64,000 bases of DNA from contig JACHMT010000001.1 in NCBI GenBank assembly GCA_014208095.1, forward strand, positions 1,674,001 to 1,738,000. The letters are read 5' to 3'. This document shows, piece by piece, positions 8,691 through 17,599 of this stretch (position 1 is its first letter; every line of letters starts with the position of its first letter). The notes below the pieces were generated by a model. It saw nothing but the letters and a program-made list of their open reading frames with translations, had not been told where the DNA came from and ran no database searches. The translations under genes and the position numbers were made by a program. Source of the stretch: Actinospineispora eucalypti. GTDB lineage: Bacteria; Actinomycetota; Actinomycetes; Mycobacteriales; Pseudonocardiaceae.

Positions 8691-9826
8691 CGTTGTCCTC
8701 CTTGGGCCAGGTCCGTGACCGTCCACGCCATCGCGGTGGCGGCGTCCAGCAGTGCCCGGTCGGCGGCCGGGGTGACGCAGTGCGCGGCGAACTCTCGTTG
8801 GTGGTTCACCGCTGGCAGCGAGTCGATGCCGATGTAGGGGTGGATGGCGGGCACCGCGTGCGACACGTTGCCCATGTCGGTGGACGCCCGGTTCATCCGC
8901 GCCTCCGGGGTGTCCGGCGGGGTGAACCGCCGGCCCAGCGCCTCGGCGTTGCGGACGTAGTGCGCGAGCAGCCGTTCGTCGGTGTGGAACTCGGCGTAGG
9001 GCGCGCTTTCCGGCTCGGTGTGCAACTCGCAGTCGGTGGCCAGCGCCCCCGCCTCGAAGCACCGCCGCACCCGGGGGGAGATCTCGGCCAGCTCCTCCAG
9101 CGAGCCGGCGCGCACGTACCAGCGGCCCTCGGTCCGCTCCGGGATGGCGTTCGGTGCCTCGCCGCCGTTGGTCACCACGCCGTGCACCCGCACGCCGGCC
9201 GGCAGCTGCTGGCGAAGCAGCCCGATGGCCACCTGGGCCACGGTGAACGCGTCGGCGGCGTTGCGCCCGCGCTCCGGGTACGCGGCGGCGTGCGCCGCCG
9301 CGCCCCGGTAGCGGATCCGGGTGTGCTCCACCGCGTACGGCTCGGCCCGGGCCACGTCCAGCGGCCCCGGATGGACCATCAGCGCCGCGTCGAGGTCCCG
9401 GAACGCACCCCGTTCCAGCATGAGGATTTTCCCGCCGCCCCCTTCCTCGGCGGGCGTGCCGAGCACCGACACGGTCAACCCCAGCTCGTCGGCCAGCGGG
9501 GCCAGCCCGGCGGCCGCACCGACGGCGGACGCCGCGATGATGTTGTGCCCGCAGGCGTGGCCCAGTCCGGGCAGCGCGTCGTACTCGGCGCAGATGCCCA
9601 CCCGCAGCGGCCCGTCGCCGATCGTGGCCCGGAACGCGGTGTCCAGGTCCGCCACGCCGGTTTCCACCCGGTAGCCCAGCCCGGTGAGCGCCTCACCCAG
9701 CCAGCCCACCGCCCGGTGCTCGGCGAACCCCAGCTCCGGATGCGCATGAATCCGGTGCGAAAGCTCGACCAGCTCGTCGGCCCGGTCGGCGACGGCCGCG
9801 CTGGCCGCATCCTTGAGGCGGCTCAT
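8687..9826 (-). CDS. M20 family metallo-amidohydrolase
   Basis: 379-aa M20D-type (hippurate/aminobenzoyl-glutamate hydrolase-like) zinc or manganese amidohydrolase. HPELGF at 29-34, metal-binding EYDALPGLGHACGHN around 82-97, the carboxylate pair in GTPAEEGGGG, MVHPG, and a C-terminal histidine in IHPYIGID. Start taken as ATG 9826, preceded by GGGGGCGGA; a GTG at 9868 would add 14 residues. Overlaps the NCS1 permease by 4 bp. Likely opens an N-acyl or carbamoyl bond of whatever the permease brings in (inference). Confidence 0.85.
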   Translation of the reverse strand: MSRLKDAASAAVADRADELVELSHRIHAHPELGFAEHRAVGWLGEALTGLGYRVETGVADLDTAFRATIGDGPLRVGICAEYDALPGLGHACGHNIIAASAVGAAAGLAPLADELGLTVSVLGTPAEEGGGGKILMLERGAFRDLDAALMVHPGPLDVARAEPYAVEHTRIRYRGAAAHAAAYPERGRNAADAFTVAQVAIGLLRQQLPAGVRVHGVVTNGGEAPNAIPERTEGRWYVRAGSLEELAEISPRVRRCFEAGALATDCELHTEPESAPYAEFHTDERLLAHYVRNAEALGRRFTPPDTPEARMNRASTDMGNVSHAVPAIHPYIGIDSLPAVNHQREFAAHCVTPAADRALLDAATAMAWTVTDLAQGGQR

Positions 9827-10286
9827 TCCGCCCCCACCGGCGCGCGCTACCTCTTTGGCGCGGCTCACCTCGTGCCCCCGACCGGTGCGTGCTCACCGGA
9901 GCGCGGACCACTTTGGCCGCCGGTTGGGTGTGGTGTCGGTTCAAGGACCGGCTTGGACGGCGCGGTTTGGGTGGTCTGCCGTTGCCTGGGTGGCGCCGGT
10001 TGCGTTTGGGAGGTGCCTCCTCGGTTCGGGTTACTTTGCGTGACGGTCGAACCGGGCCTTAGGAGCGGCGGGGGCATCGAGATCGACGTGAGTCTGGTTC
10101 GATCATGGTGAGGACCAGACTGGTGTCGATGTCGATGAGGCCGCCGCCCGTATCGGCCTCCGCCGCCGCGATCTGCGGTTATGGTGCGTAATTGGGCAAG
10201 CTCCGGACCCGAGGGGCGGCGCCGAAGCCGCGGCAGACCGCCCAACTCGCGCCGTCCGAGCCGATCTTTAAACCGGCGCCGCCCGC
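9827..10286. other. Gene-free stretch holding inverted-arm element E1
   Basis: About 460 bp without a credible gene between two minus-strand genes. It contains the long inverted-arm repeat E1 (9938-10276) with a central hairpin at 10082-10130. Upstream of the M20 gene (9827-9937) no clear promoter was recognised. Open frames here read through the repeat on both strands and have no family features. Confidence 0.7.
9938..10276. repeat. Inverted-arm repeat element E1
   Basis: Left arm about 9938-10004 and right arm about 10213-10276 are imperfect inverted copies sharing GGCTTGGACGGCGCG-, GGTCTGCCG- and TTTAAAGATCGG-like blocks. They enclose about 210 bp with a hairpin (10082-10130; outer ATCGAC / GTCGAT, inner AGTCTGGT / ACCAGACT). 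The arms are homologous to those of E2 (32876-33226) and E3 (62651-63013). No open reading frame resembling a transposase. Confidence 0.8.
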
Positions 10287-10961
10287 TCACCGGTCCCCCG
10301 GGACGCCGTAGGAGGGGGCGGCGGCCGGGTCGAGTGCGCGGCGCACGTAGTCGTCGCGCTGGGGTGCCCAGACCCGCCAGAGGGCCTCGAGGTCGTCGAT
10401 CGGGTCGTCGGACCAGTCCACGCGCAGGTCGGTGGCCGGCCACGGCTGGTCGGTGACCACCACCAGGCCGGCCGAGTGCACCGGCCCCGCCTCCCCGCCG
10501 GCGGCCAGCCCGGCGCGCAACCCGGCCAGCAGCCGTTCCTCGAACTCGCCCGCTGTACTCGACGTGTAACCGGCCAGCACGGCGGCCGGCACCCCGTCGT
10601 TGGCCAGCAGGTTGCCGGCGGCCACCGCCGCGTCACCCCGGACGAGCGCGTGGGTGCCCAGGGTGCGCCGGCCGGAGTACCCGGCCACGCGGCCGGCCGC
10701 GTCCACCACGGTGAGCTGCCGGTACTCGATGTGCCGGGTGTCCCGGACCACCTTGGCCAGCGCGTCGGCCGCGCCCAGCCCGGCCGCCTGCAGGTCCAGC
10801 AGCCAGTGCCCGAGCCGGGGGTCGGTGATGTTCTGCGAGCCGGCCCCGCCGACCCCGGCGCGCAGGTGCACGCACCGGGCCGCCACCGCCGGGCTGGAGG
10901 AGGACACCACCATGCCGAACGCGCCGCTGCCCGGATCCCGGGCGACCAGGGAGAACGTCAT
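10287..10961 (-). CDS. DUF1028 family protein (Ntn-hydrolase-like)
   Basis: 224 aa, full length for DUF1028, with the typical opening MTFSLVARDPGSGAFGMVVS, a GAGSQNITDPRLG block and the C-terminal Asp/Arg-rich WRVWAPQRDDYVRRAL. The family has an Ntn-hydrolase-like fold and is often found beside RidA and amidohydrolases; its reaction is not known to me. The ATG at 10961 overlaps the RidA gene's stop, so it is co-translated with RidA and the HpaB-type oxygenase. Probably a hydrolase in the same catabolic route (inference). Confidence 0.88.
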   Translation of the reverse strand: MTFSLVARDPGSGAFGMVVSSSSPAVAARCVHLRAGVGGAGSQNITDPRLGHWLLDLQAAGLGAADALAKVVRDTRHIEYRQLTVVDAAGRVAGYSGRRTLGTHALVRGDAAVAAGNLLANDGVPAAVLAGYTSSTAGEFEERLLAGLRAGLAAGGEAGPVHSAGLVVVTDQPWPATDLRVDWSDDPIDDLEALWRVWAPQRDDYVRRALDPAAAPSYGVPGDR

Positions 10962-11371
10962 GCCGGCAGCACCGCTATCGCGTCGATCTCCACCAGCCAC
11001 TCCGGCCGGGCCAGCGCCGAGACCACCAGCCCGGTGGAAACCGGGAAGACCCCCGTCAGCCAGCGGCCCATGGCCCGGTACACCGGTTCCCGGTAGCGCG
11101 GGTCGACCAGGTAGACGGTGACCTTGACCAGGTGGTCCAGGCTGGAGCCGGCCTCGCGCAGCAGCTGGTCGATGTTGGCCATGGCCTGCTCGGCCTGGGC
11201 CTCGACGTCCCCGATGCCGACCGACTCCGAGGTGTCCAGGTTCTGCCCGATCTGCCCACGCAGGTAGACCGTGTTGCCGGCGACCACCGCCTGGCACAGG
11301 TCGTTGTCCAGGTTCTGCTCGGGGTAGGTGTCCCGGGTGTTGAACTTGCGGATCCTGGTGTGGCTGCTCAC
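10958..11371 (-). CDS. RidA family protein (YjgF/UK114; RutC-like)
   Basis: 137 aa of the RidA fold, which hydrolyses reactive enamine/imine or aminoacrylate intermediates. Recognisable segments are NTVYLRGQIGQNLDT, AMANIDQLLREAGSSLDHLVKVTVYL and the C-terminal LVEIDAIAVLP. The GTG start overlaps the stop of the HpaB-type oxygenase (GTGA), and its stop overlaps the DUF1028 start. In the Rut pyrimidine pathway a RidA homologue also sits beside a flavin monooxygenase and flavin reductase, which suggests the oxygenase here releases an unstable enamine or peroxy intermediate. Confidence 0.9.
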   Translation of the reverse strand: MSSHTRIRKFNTRDTYPEQNLDNDLCQAVVAGNTVYLRGQIGQNLDTSESVGIGDVEAQAEQAMANIDQLLREAGSSLDHLVKVTVYLVDPRYREPVYRAMGRWLTGVFPVSTGLVVSALARPEWLVEIDAIAVLPA

Positions 11372-12822
11372 TTGGCGGCCACCCGGTCGGAGAGGTCGGC
11401 GGCCCGGCGCACCAGGTCCAGGGGTCCGTCGAAGTCGAAGTTCCGGTAGACCGCGCCCAGGTTGGCGAACGGCGGCGACTGGGCGAACAGCTGGAAGGTC
11501 AGCCGGTGCCCGGCGTAGTCGCTGTTCACCAGGTCACGGGCGAAGGCGAGCAGCTTGCGCCGGTCCTCGGCCAGCCAGTTCTCGTTGATCGAGTAGTACT
11601 TCTCCAGCCAGGGCGCGATCTCCGGGGCGTCGAAGCTGGCCGCGTCCGGGGTGATGCAGATCTGCCCGCCGCACAGCTCGCGCGCGGTGTGCATGGCGCC
11701 GGGCAGGCCCCGGGTGGCCAGCACCCGGCCGGTGTAGAGCAGCGACTGGTTCGGCATGAGCAGCCCGCCGGGGCTTTCCTGCGCGAGCGCGATCGACGCG
11801 GTCAGGTGCGCGTTGATGCCCTCCCGGTAGATGGCCAGGTCGGCCAGCTTCTCCTGCACGGCCGGCTGGTGGTGCAGGCCGGTCTGCTTCACGTTCCACA
11901 GCGCCGCGCCGATCATCAGGTCGGCCAGGCGCTCGACCCGCTGGGTGTAGGCGAAGGCGCTGTAGCGGTGCAGGGTGGCGCGGATGTACGCGGCGGCCCG
12001 GGTGTGCCGGTAGAACAGCACGTTCTCCCACGGGATGTGCACGTCGTCGAAGATCACCAGGCTGTCGATCTCGTCGACCCGGTTGGCCAGCGGGTAGTCC
12101 CTCGGGGTGCCCCGGCCGGCGAACCCGGAGCGGCAGATGAACCGCAGCCCCGGCGCTCCCATGTCCACGATGAACCCGACCGCGTAGTCAGAGAGCTCGT
12201 CGCTGCCCCAGTTGGCGATGGTCGGCTTGGTGAACGCCTGGTTGGCGTAGGCGGCGGCGGTCTCGTACTTGGCGCCGCGCACCACGATTCCGCTGTCCGT
12301 CTCGCGGACCACGTGCAGCAGCATGTCCGGGTCCTGGTCCTGGGGGCGCTTGGACCGGTCGCCCTTGGGGTCGGTGTTGGCCGAGACGTGGAACGGGTCG
12401 CCCTGCACCGAGCGGGCGATGTGGGTGCGGATGTTCGCCGCGAACCGGGGGTCCACCTCGTTCAGCACGTCCTGCCCGTCGAACAGCGACCACATCTCGC
12501 CGACGGTCTCGTCGCCGACCCGGGTGACCACGCCGCGCAGGTCGTCCAGCACGGTGTCCACGGCCGTGCGCTTGTCCCACCAGTCCCGCTGGCTACGGGG
12601 GAGCTTGTTGCCGATGGCGTTGCGCTGGCCGGTCTGCTCGTCCAGGTAGGTCATCGTCGGCTGGGTGTCCGGCTCATGGGCGAGCTGGTAGATCCGCGCC
12701 CGGTTGCGCACCGCCGGCGCGAACGCCGGGTGGTCGGGCACGTCCTTCACCCGCTCGCCGTCGATCCAGACCTCGCGGCCGTCCCGGATGGACTCGAGGT
12801 ACTCCTCGGCGGTGCGAATCAT
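11368..12822 (-). CDS. HpaB-type FADH2-dependent monooxygenase (4-hydroxyphenylacetate 3-hydroxylase family)
   Basis: 484 aa, full length for the large oxygenase component that uses free FADH2 supplied by a partner reductase. Family blocks include the N-terminal RTAEEYLESIRDGREVWIDG, DPDMLLHVVRETDSGIVVRG, the DEIDSLVIFDDVHIPWENVL segment and the AMHTARELCGGQICITPDAA region. The reductase partner is most likely the divergent gene at 13913. Co-translation with RidA, DUF1028 and proximity to an NCS1 permease argue for a nitrogenous heterocycle or N-acyl aromatic rather than 4-hydroxyphenylacetate; the substrate is not readable. Confidence 0.9.
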   Translation of the reverse strand: MIRTAEEYLESIRDGREVWIDGERVKDVPDHPAFAPAVRNRARIYQLAHEPDTQPTMTYLDEQTGQRNAIGNKLPRSQRDWWDKRTAVDTVLDDLRGVVTRVGDETVGEMWSLFDGQDVLNEVDPRFAANIRTHIARSVQGDPFHVSANTDPKGDRSKRPQDQDPDMLLHVVRETDSGIVVRGAKYETAAAYANQAFTKPTIANWGSDELSDYAVGFIVDMGAPGLRFICRSGFAGRGTPRDYPLANRVDEIDSLVIFDDVHIPWENVLFYRHTRAAAYIRATLHRYSAFAYTQRVERLADLMIGAALWNVKQTGLHHQPAVQEKLADLAIYREGINAHLTASIALAQESPGGLLMPNQSLLYTGRVLATRGLPGAMHTARELCGGQICITPDAASFDAPEIAPWLEKYYSINENWLAEDRRKLLAFARDLVNSDYAGHRLTFQLFAQSPPFANLGAVYRNFDFDGPLDLVRRAADLSDRVAAK

Positions 12823-12927
12823 CGGTCACTGGCTCCTGGTGGCTCGGCCGTTGCGAACTCGACTCACCTTGAGCTGCCAGCGACTATCTGTACAGCGCGG
12901 AAAACTGGCGTCCTGGATCTGTTTTTC

Positions 12928-13827
12928 TTATGCTTTGAAGACGGCGCGCGCCCGGCCGGCGAAGGCCAGCGCCCGGGCCGTGGGCCGGACGCCCCGGCGG
13001 CTGGCCAGCACGATCTCCAGTGGCGCGAAGCCGTCGCGCAGTCGCAGCGCCACCACCCGCCCGCCGTTGTACGTGGTGTCGTGCACCGGGCGCTGGTTGA
13101 GCAGCGACCAGCCGTGCCCGCCCGCGACCAGCGAGCGGGCCGCCTCGTAGCTGCCGGTGCGGTGCTTGACCCTCGGCTCGAAGCCGGCGGACATGGCCAG
13201 CGAGCGGAAGTACTCGGTGCTCTGCGGGATGTCCAGGAGCACCATCGGGTCCTCGGCCAGCTCGGCCAGGTGGATCTCACCCTGGGCGGCCAGCCGGTGG
13301 TCCGGGGCGACCAGGGCATACGCCGGGGCCAGGGCCAGCGGCTCGCGTTCGATCTCCGGGTCCAGGTCCAGGTCGTAGAGCAGGGCCAGCTCGATCTCGC
13401 CCCGGTGCAGCGCGGCGCACAGCTGGGCGGTCTGCCCCTCCACCACGGCCACCCGTACCCGGGGGTGGTGCTCGGAGAAGTCGGCGAGCAGGCGCGGCAC
13501 GTGGAAGGGGGCCAACGTGGTGAACGAGCCGACCACCAGCTCGCCGGCCAGCGCCCGGCCCAGCCCGTGCGCGCCGTCGGACACCTCCTCGGCGTGCTGG
13601 AGCAGGCCGCGCGCCGAGGCGAGGAAGTGCTCGCCGGACGGGGTGAGGGTGAGCCCCTTGGCGTGGTGCCGGATGAGCAGCTGCACGCCCAGCTCCCGCT
13701 CCAGCTGGCCCACCGCCGTCGAGATGGCCGACTGGGAGATGACCAGTCGCCGCGCGGCCGCCGTCATGCTGCCCAGCTCGGCCGCCGCGACGAAGTAGCG
13801 CAGCTGGATCAGCGTGAAGTTGGCCAT
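12928..13827 (-). CDS. LysR family transcriptional regulator
   Basis: 299 aa. N-terminal winged HTH: FTLIQLRYFVAAAELGSMTA, then ARRLVISQSAISTAVGQLER. C-terminal periplasmic-binding-like effector domain starts near residue 90 (ELVVGSFTTLAPFHVPRLLA). Divergent from the flavin reductase across an 85-bp gap with a palindromic candidate operator (13839-13853), and 105 bp upstream of the HpaB-type oxygenase on its own strand. It is therefore well placed to control both oxygenase components; the inducer is unknown. Confidence 0.9.
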   Translation of the reverse strand: MANFTLIQLRYFVAAAELGSMTAAARRLVISQSAISTAVGQLERELGVQLLIRHHAKGLTLTPSGEHFLASARGLLQHAEEVSDGAHGLGRALAGELVVGSFTTLAPFHVPRLLADFSEHHPRVRVAVVEGQTAQLCAALHRGEIELALLYDLDLDPEIEREPLALAPAYALVAPDHRLAAQGEIHLAELAEDPMVLLDIPQSTEYFRSLAMSAGFEPRVKHRTGSYEAARSLVAGGHGWSLLNQRPVHDTTYNGGRVVALRLRDGFAPLEIVLASRRGVRPTARALAFAGRARAVFKA

Positions 13828-13838
13828 CGGGCCAGGTT

Positions 13839-13853
13839 ATCGGCAAAACCGAT
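13839..13853. promoter_or_regulatory. Candidate LysR operator
   Basis: ATCGGCAAAACCGAT is a perfect 5-bp inverted repeat around CAAAA, i.e. a T-N11-A-type LysR box. It lies 12 bp upstream of the LysR start and 59 bp upstream of the divergent flavin reductase start, where autoregulation with activation is usual. Function is inferred from position and shape only. Confidence 0.5.
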
Positions 13854-13912
13854 GCATAGAGAGTAAAAGATGCGCTGGACCGATGCTCGGCTCGCGCCGG
13901 ATGCTGAGGCGC

Positions 13913-14485
13913 ATGGTCGATGCGTCGAGCTACCTGGCCGCGATGGGCAAACTGGCCACCGGGGTGACCGTGGTCGGCGCCTCGGGCGACGGCTCGGTCG
14001 GGGAGTGGACCGCGCAGACGGTGAGCGCGATGTGCTCGGTCAGCGCCGAGCCGCCCATCCTGCTGGCCTGTGTGCACGAGCGCAGCCCGCTGGTGGCCGC
14101 CGTGACGCGGGGCCGACGGTTCTGTGTGAGCGCACTGGCCACCCACCACGACCACGTCGCGGACACCTTTGCCGGGCGCCCCTGGCCGGGCAAGGACCGC
14201 TGGGACTTCAGCTGCGGGGACTGGACCGCCGCACCCTCCGGCTCGCCCCGCCTGGTGGACCCGCTGGCCTGGTTCGACTGCGAGCTGCACGACATCGTCC
14301 GCGCCGGAACCCACCACGTGCTCCTCGGCCGGGTCACCGCGCTGGACGTGGCCGGGTCGCCGGGGGCCGCCGTGCCGCTGCTCTACGCCGACCGCGACTA
14401 CGCCCGCCCGGCCCGACACGAGCCGTCCTCATTTCCCAACTTCCCGGACGCCCACCCCGCCAACCGCCTGGGCGCCCGGCGGTGA
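13913..14485 (+). CDS. Flavin reductase-like protein (HpaC/RutF family)
   Basis: 190-aa FMN-binding split-barrel reductase that supplies reduced flavin to a monooxygenase. Signature region: YLAAMGKLATGVTVVGASGD, TVSAMCSVSAEPPILLACVH, and GRRFCVSALATHHDHVADTF. Start set at ATG 13913 because GAGG lies 5 nt upstream; in-frame ATGs at 13901 and 13883 are alternatives. It is divergent from LysR and almost certainly partners the HpaB-type oxygenase at 11368. It ends just before a palindrome that may terminate it and the convergent PucR gene. Confidence 0.87.
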   Translation: MVDASSYLAAMGKLATGVTVVGASGDGSVGEWTAQTVSAMCSVSAEPPILLACVHERSPLVAAVTRGRRFCVSALATHHDHVADTFAGRPWPGKDRWDFSCGDWTAAPSGSPRLVDPLAWFDCELHDIVRAGTHHVLLGRVTALDVAGSPGAAVPLLYADRDYARPARHEPSSFPNFPDAHPANRLGARR

Positions 14486-14488
14486 GCC

Positions 14489-14538
14489 GACCCGTGAGTG
14501 GCGAGTGACGCTATAGCGCTACTCGCCACTCACGGGTC
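14489..14538. repeat. 50-bp imperfect palindrome, GTGAGTG/CTATAG family (copy b)
   Basis: Arms GACCCGTGAGTGGCGAGT and its complement surround CGCTATAGCG, with only two adjacent mismatches. It lies between the convergent flavin reductase and PucR genes and contains the PucR stop codon (14530-14532). It could act as a bidirectional terminator, although no T-run follows on either strand. Confidence 0.92.
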
Positions 14539-16080
14539 CCGGGTGACTGGGACATTCGACCGGATGCGCCAGGCGCGCACGGCCAGCGCCAGGCCGGTGG
14601 CGATCCGGGGGTCGTCCAGGTCCCGGCCGAGCACCTGCTCGATCCGGCGCAGCCGCTGGTAGAGGGTCTGCCGGTGTAGTCGCAGCCGGCGGGCGGTGGC
14701 GGCCTTGGAGCGGGCGGTGTCCAGGTAGCTCTCCAGGGTGGCGAGCAGCTCCTCGCGCCGCGGCGGGGGCAGCGCGACCAGGCCGCCGAGGTGCTCGGCG
14801 ACCAGCTGGTCCAGCTCGGCGGTTGGGCGGTCCAGCAGCATCCGCTCGGCGGTCAGCCGGCTGGCCACCGCGACCGGTCCGGTGCCGGGCACCACCCCGC
14901 CGGCGCGCAGCGCGGCCCGCGCCTGGCGCAGGCTGGCCGCCGCGCCGGCCAGGTCGGTGGCCACCGGCCCCACCGCGGCCCGGGGCTGCTCGGTGCGGGG
15001 GAGCAGCCCGGCCAGCAGGTCGGCCACCCGGTCGTCGAGCGGTGGCGCGGAGACCGAGCCGGTGGGAACGGCGACCAGGAGAACCGCCTGCTCGTCCAGC
15101 GCGGTGACCGCGTGCCGGGCACCCAGCCGGGCGGCCACCTCGCGCAGCAGTGCCGGGCCGCGCGGTTGCCCGCCGTCCACCAGCGCGACCAGGTAGTCGG
15201 ACCCCTCGACGGGCAACCCGACCGCGCCGGCCAGGGCGCGCAACGCGCCGGGCGAGGCGTCGGCGGCGGCCAGCCGGTGCAGCAGCTGGCGGCTGGCGTG
15301 CAGCCGGGTGGCCAGCCCGGCCCGGTCGCTGAGCAGCTGCAACGCGAACGCCGGGCAGGCCCGGTCCAGCGCGTCGCGCACCACATCGCGGCTCTGCGCG
15401 CCGGGTTTGCCCACCACCAGGGTGGCGAACGGCACGCCGTCCACGCTGACCGTGGCTCCGCAGCCGCCGCCGTCCAGCAGCTCGGCCGAGCTGGGCGGCG
15501 CGTCGGCGCCACCGGTCCCGTCTCCGGTCCAGCACAGTGGGGCGCCGTCCGGGCCGATCAGCATGGCCGGCGCGCGGACCAGCTCGCCCAGCCGTGCCAG
15601 CAGCACCTCGGCGGTGGCGCCGTGCGCCAGCGCGTCGGACAGCGCCTGGGACAGCGCGTCGGCGAAGCGCAGCCCGACGATGGAGGAGTCCACGATGGCC
15701 GAGTTCACCGACTCGGTGATCTCCACGAACGGCACCAGCTGGCGCAACGCGATCAACGGCAGGCCGCGTTCGGCCGCCTCGTCCACCATGTCCGGCGGCA
15801 GCTCGGCGAACACCCAGCCCAGCTCCAGGGCCAGCGCACCGAGGCCGATCTCGGCCAGCCCGCGCACGTAGCGGCGGCGGCGCTGCGCGTCCGCGCCGGC
15901 CAGCCCGATGCCGGTGGTGAGCAGCAGCTCGTCGCCGCGCAGCAGGGACGCGGCCTCGAAGACGTCGGTGGAGTGCACCCAGCGGATCCGCCGACCGAGC
16001 TGGTCCTCGCCGACCGCCAGGTCGGGTTTCGTGCGCAGGAAGACCGGGTTACGCAGCACGTCCGCCAGCACGATCGACAC
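14530..16080 (-). CDS. PucR family transcriptional regulator
   Basis: 516 aa. N-terminal PucR (purine-catabolism) sensor domain over the first 125 residues (VLADVLRNPVFLRTKPDLAV) and a C-terminal PucR HTH (TLESYLDTARSKAATARRLR, then LHRQTLYQRLRRIEQVLG). GTG 16080 is preferred because GGACGGAG sits 6 nt upstream; the frame opens further upstream without family sequence. Divergent from the NCS1-deaminase operon across about 100 bp, the standard place for a PucR-controlled nitrogen-scavenging promoter. Its stop codon lies inside palindrome b. Confidence 0.9.
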   Translation of the reverse strand: MSIVLADVLRNPVFLRTKPDLAVGEDQLGRRIRWVHSTDVFEAASLLRGDELLLTTGIGLAGADAQRRRRYVRGLAEIGLGALALELGWVFAELPPDMVDEAAERGLPLIALRQLVPFVEITESVNSAIVDSSIVGLRFADALSQALSDALAHGATAEVLLARLGELVRAPAMLIGPDGAPLCWTGDGTGGADAPPSSAELLDGGGCGATVSVDGVPFATLVVGKPGAQSRDVVRDALDRACPAFALQLLSDRAGLATRLHASRQLLHRLAAADASPGALRALAGAVGLPVEGSDYLVALVDGGQPRGPALLREVAARLGARHAVTALDEQAVLLVAVPTGSVSAPPLDDRVADLLAGLLPRTEQPRAAVGPVATDLAGAAASLRQARAALRAGGVVPGTGPVAVASRLTAERMLLDRPTAELDQLVAEHLGGLVALPPPRREELLATLESYLDTARSKAATARRLRLHRQTLYQRLRRIEQVLGRDLDDPRIATGLALAVRAWRIRSNVPVTRDP

Positions 16081-16183
16081 GACACTCCGTCCATAAGCCC
16101 GGCCCAGACTACTGACACTTTGCACATTGTGACCACGCCCACGCCGCGCCCACGATGAGTACACCGAATGCCTGGAGGCGGCC
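16081..16183. promoter_or_regulatory. Divergent promoter region, PucR / NCS1-codA operon
   Basis: 103-bp region between the PucR and permease starts. It includes a small palindrome GCACATTGTG near 16122-16132 that could be an operator half. GGAGG precedes the permease ATG at 16184. No confident -10/-35 pair was assigned. Confidence 0.35.
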
Positions 16184-17599
16184 ATGACATCCCTCGAAGC
16201 CACCGAGGTTGCCGAACACTCGTTGTTACCGGTCCCGGTCGAGGCCCGGACGTCCACCGCCGCGCACCAGTTCTGGATCTGGGCCGGCGCCAACCTCGCC
16301 CCGATCAACTGGGTGCTCGGCGCACTGGGCATCCACCTGGGCCTGAGCCTGGGCCAGACGATCGCCGTGCTGGTCCTCGGCAACCTGGTCGGCATGGCCG
16401 TGTTCGGGCTGTTCGTGCTGATGGGGCAGCGCACCGGGGTGAGCCAGATGGTGCTCTCCCGGGGCGCCTTCGGCCGGCGCGGTGCCTACCTGCCGGCGGT
16501 GCTGCAGGGGTTGCTGGCCGCCGGTTGGTGCGCGGTGAACACCTGGATCATCCTGGACCTGGTGGTCGCGCTGTTCGGCAAGCTGGGTTACCAGGGCGGC
16601 ACCGGTTTCAAGATCACCGTGGCGGCGTTGCTGATGGTCGCGCAGGTGTGGATCGCGGCGGTCGGGTTCCGCGCGATCGCCCGGTTCGAGCGGTGGACGG
16701 TGCCGGTCACCTTCGTGGTGTTCCTGGCCATGACGGTGATCGCCTGGACCGGCACCGGTGTGCAGTGGAACTACCCCGGCAAGATCCTGGAAGGCGCCCC
16801 GCTGTGGAGCGCCCTGAGCACGGTGATGACCGCGATCGGCATCGGCTGGGGCATCACCTGGTTCGCCTACGCCTCGGACTACTCCCGCTTCGTGCCGCCG
16901 GACATGCCGCGCGGCAAGGTCTACCTGGCCAGCGTGCTCGGCCAGTTCATCCCGACGGTGTGGCTGGGCATCTTCGGCGCGACCCTGGCCACGGTGTCCC
17001 AGCAGGTGGACCCGGGGGAGCTGGTGGTGTCCGCGTTCGGCGCGCTGGCCGTCCCGGTGATCCTGCTGGTGCTGCACGGGCCGATCGCCACCAACATCCT
17101 GAACATCTACTCCTGCGGCCTGTGCGCGCAGACCGTGGACTGGCCGGTGGACCGGCGCCGGCTGTCCTACGGGGTCGGCGTGGCGGCGTTCGCGTTCACC
17201 ATCTACCTGATCCTGCGCAGCAACTTCGCCGAGGCGCTGGACGCCTGGCTGGCCGGCCTGGTCACCTGGGTGGCCCCGTGGGCGTCGATCATGCTGATCT
17301 ACTACTACCGGGTGGCCCGGCAGCGGGTGAACGTGGCGGCGCTGTTCGACCCGCCGGGGCGCGGGCGCATCCCGGACTTCTCCTGGCCGGCGTTGGTGGC
17401 CTTCGTGGTCGGCATGGTGGCCACCTGGTCCTGTGAGTACGGCATCCCGACCTTCCTGCAGGGGCCGGTCGCCGTGGCCATCGGGGGCGTCGACCTGTCC
17501 TGGCTGGCCGGTTCGGTGGTGGCCGGCGGGGTCTACCTGGCGTTACGCCCGGCCCGCCCGGCCGTGCCGACCGACGCCCCCGCCGAGGCGGCCAAGTGA
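16184..17599 (+). CDS. NCS1 family cytosine/purine permease
   Basis: 471-aa membrane symporter with about 12 hydrophobic segments. It is distinct from the permease at 7290 and closer to the CodB-type subgroup (FWIWAGANLAPINWVLGALG at the first helix; WFAYASDYSRFVPPDMPRGK in the middle). ATG 16184 follows GGAGG. The next gene starts on a GTG overlapping its stop, so it is coupled to a cytosine-deaminase-type amidohydrolase, which strongly suggests nucleobase import. Confidence 0.9.
   Translation: MTSLEATEVAEHSLLPVPVEARTSTAAHQFWIWAGANLAPINWVLGALGIHLGLSLGQTIAVLVLGNLVGMAVFGLFVLMGQRTGVSQMVLSRGAFGRRGAYLPAVLQGLLAAGWCAVNTWIILDLVVALFGKLGYQGGTGFKITVAALLMVAQVWIAAVGFRAIARFERWTVPVTFVVFLAMTVIAWTGTGVQWNYPGKILEGAPLWSALSTVMTAIGIGWGITWFAYASDYSRFVPPDMPRGKVYLASVLGQFIPTVWLGIFGATLATVSQQVDPGELVVSAFGALAVPVILLVLHGPIATNILNIYSCGLCAQTVDWPVDRRRLSYGVGVAAFAFTIYLILRSNFAEALDAWLAGLVTWVAPWASIMLIYYYRVARQRVNVAALFDPPGRGRIPDFSWPALVAFVVGMVATWSCEYGIPTFLQGPVAVAIGGVDLSWLAGSVVAGGVYLALRPARPAVPTDAPAEAAK

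Noticed and set aside
9938..10276. Insertion sequence at element E1 (likewise E2, E3)
   Set aside because: Arms look like long terminal repeats, but no transposase-like frame or target duplication is visible, so they are listed as a repeat family only.
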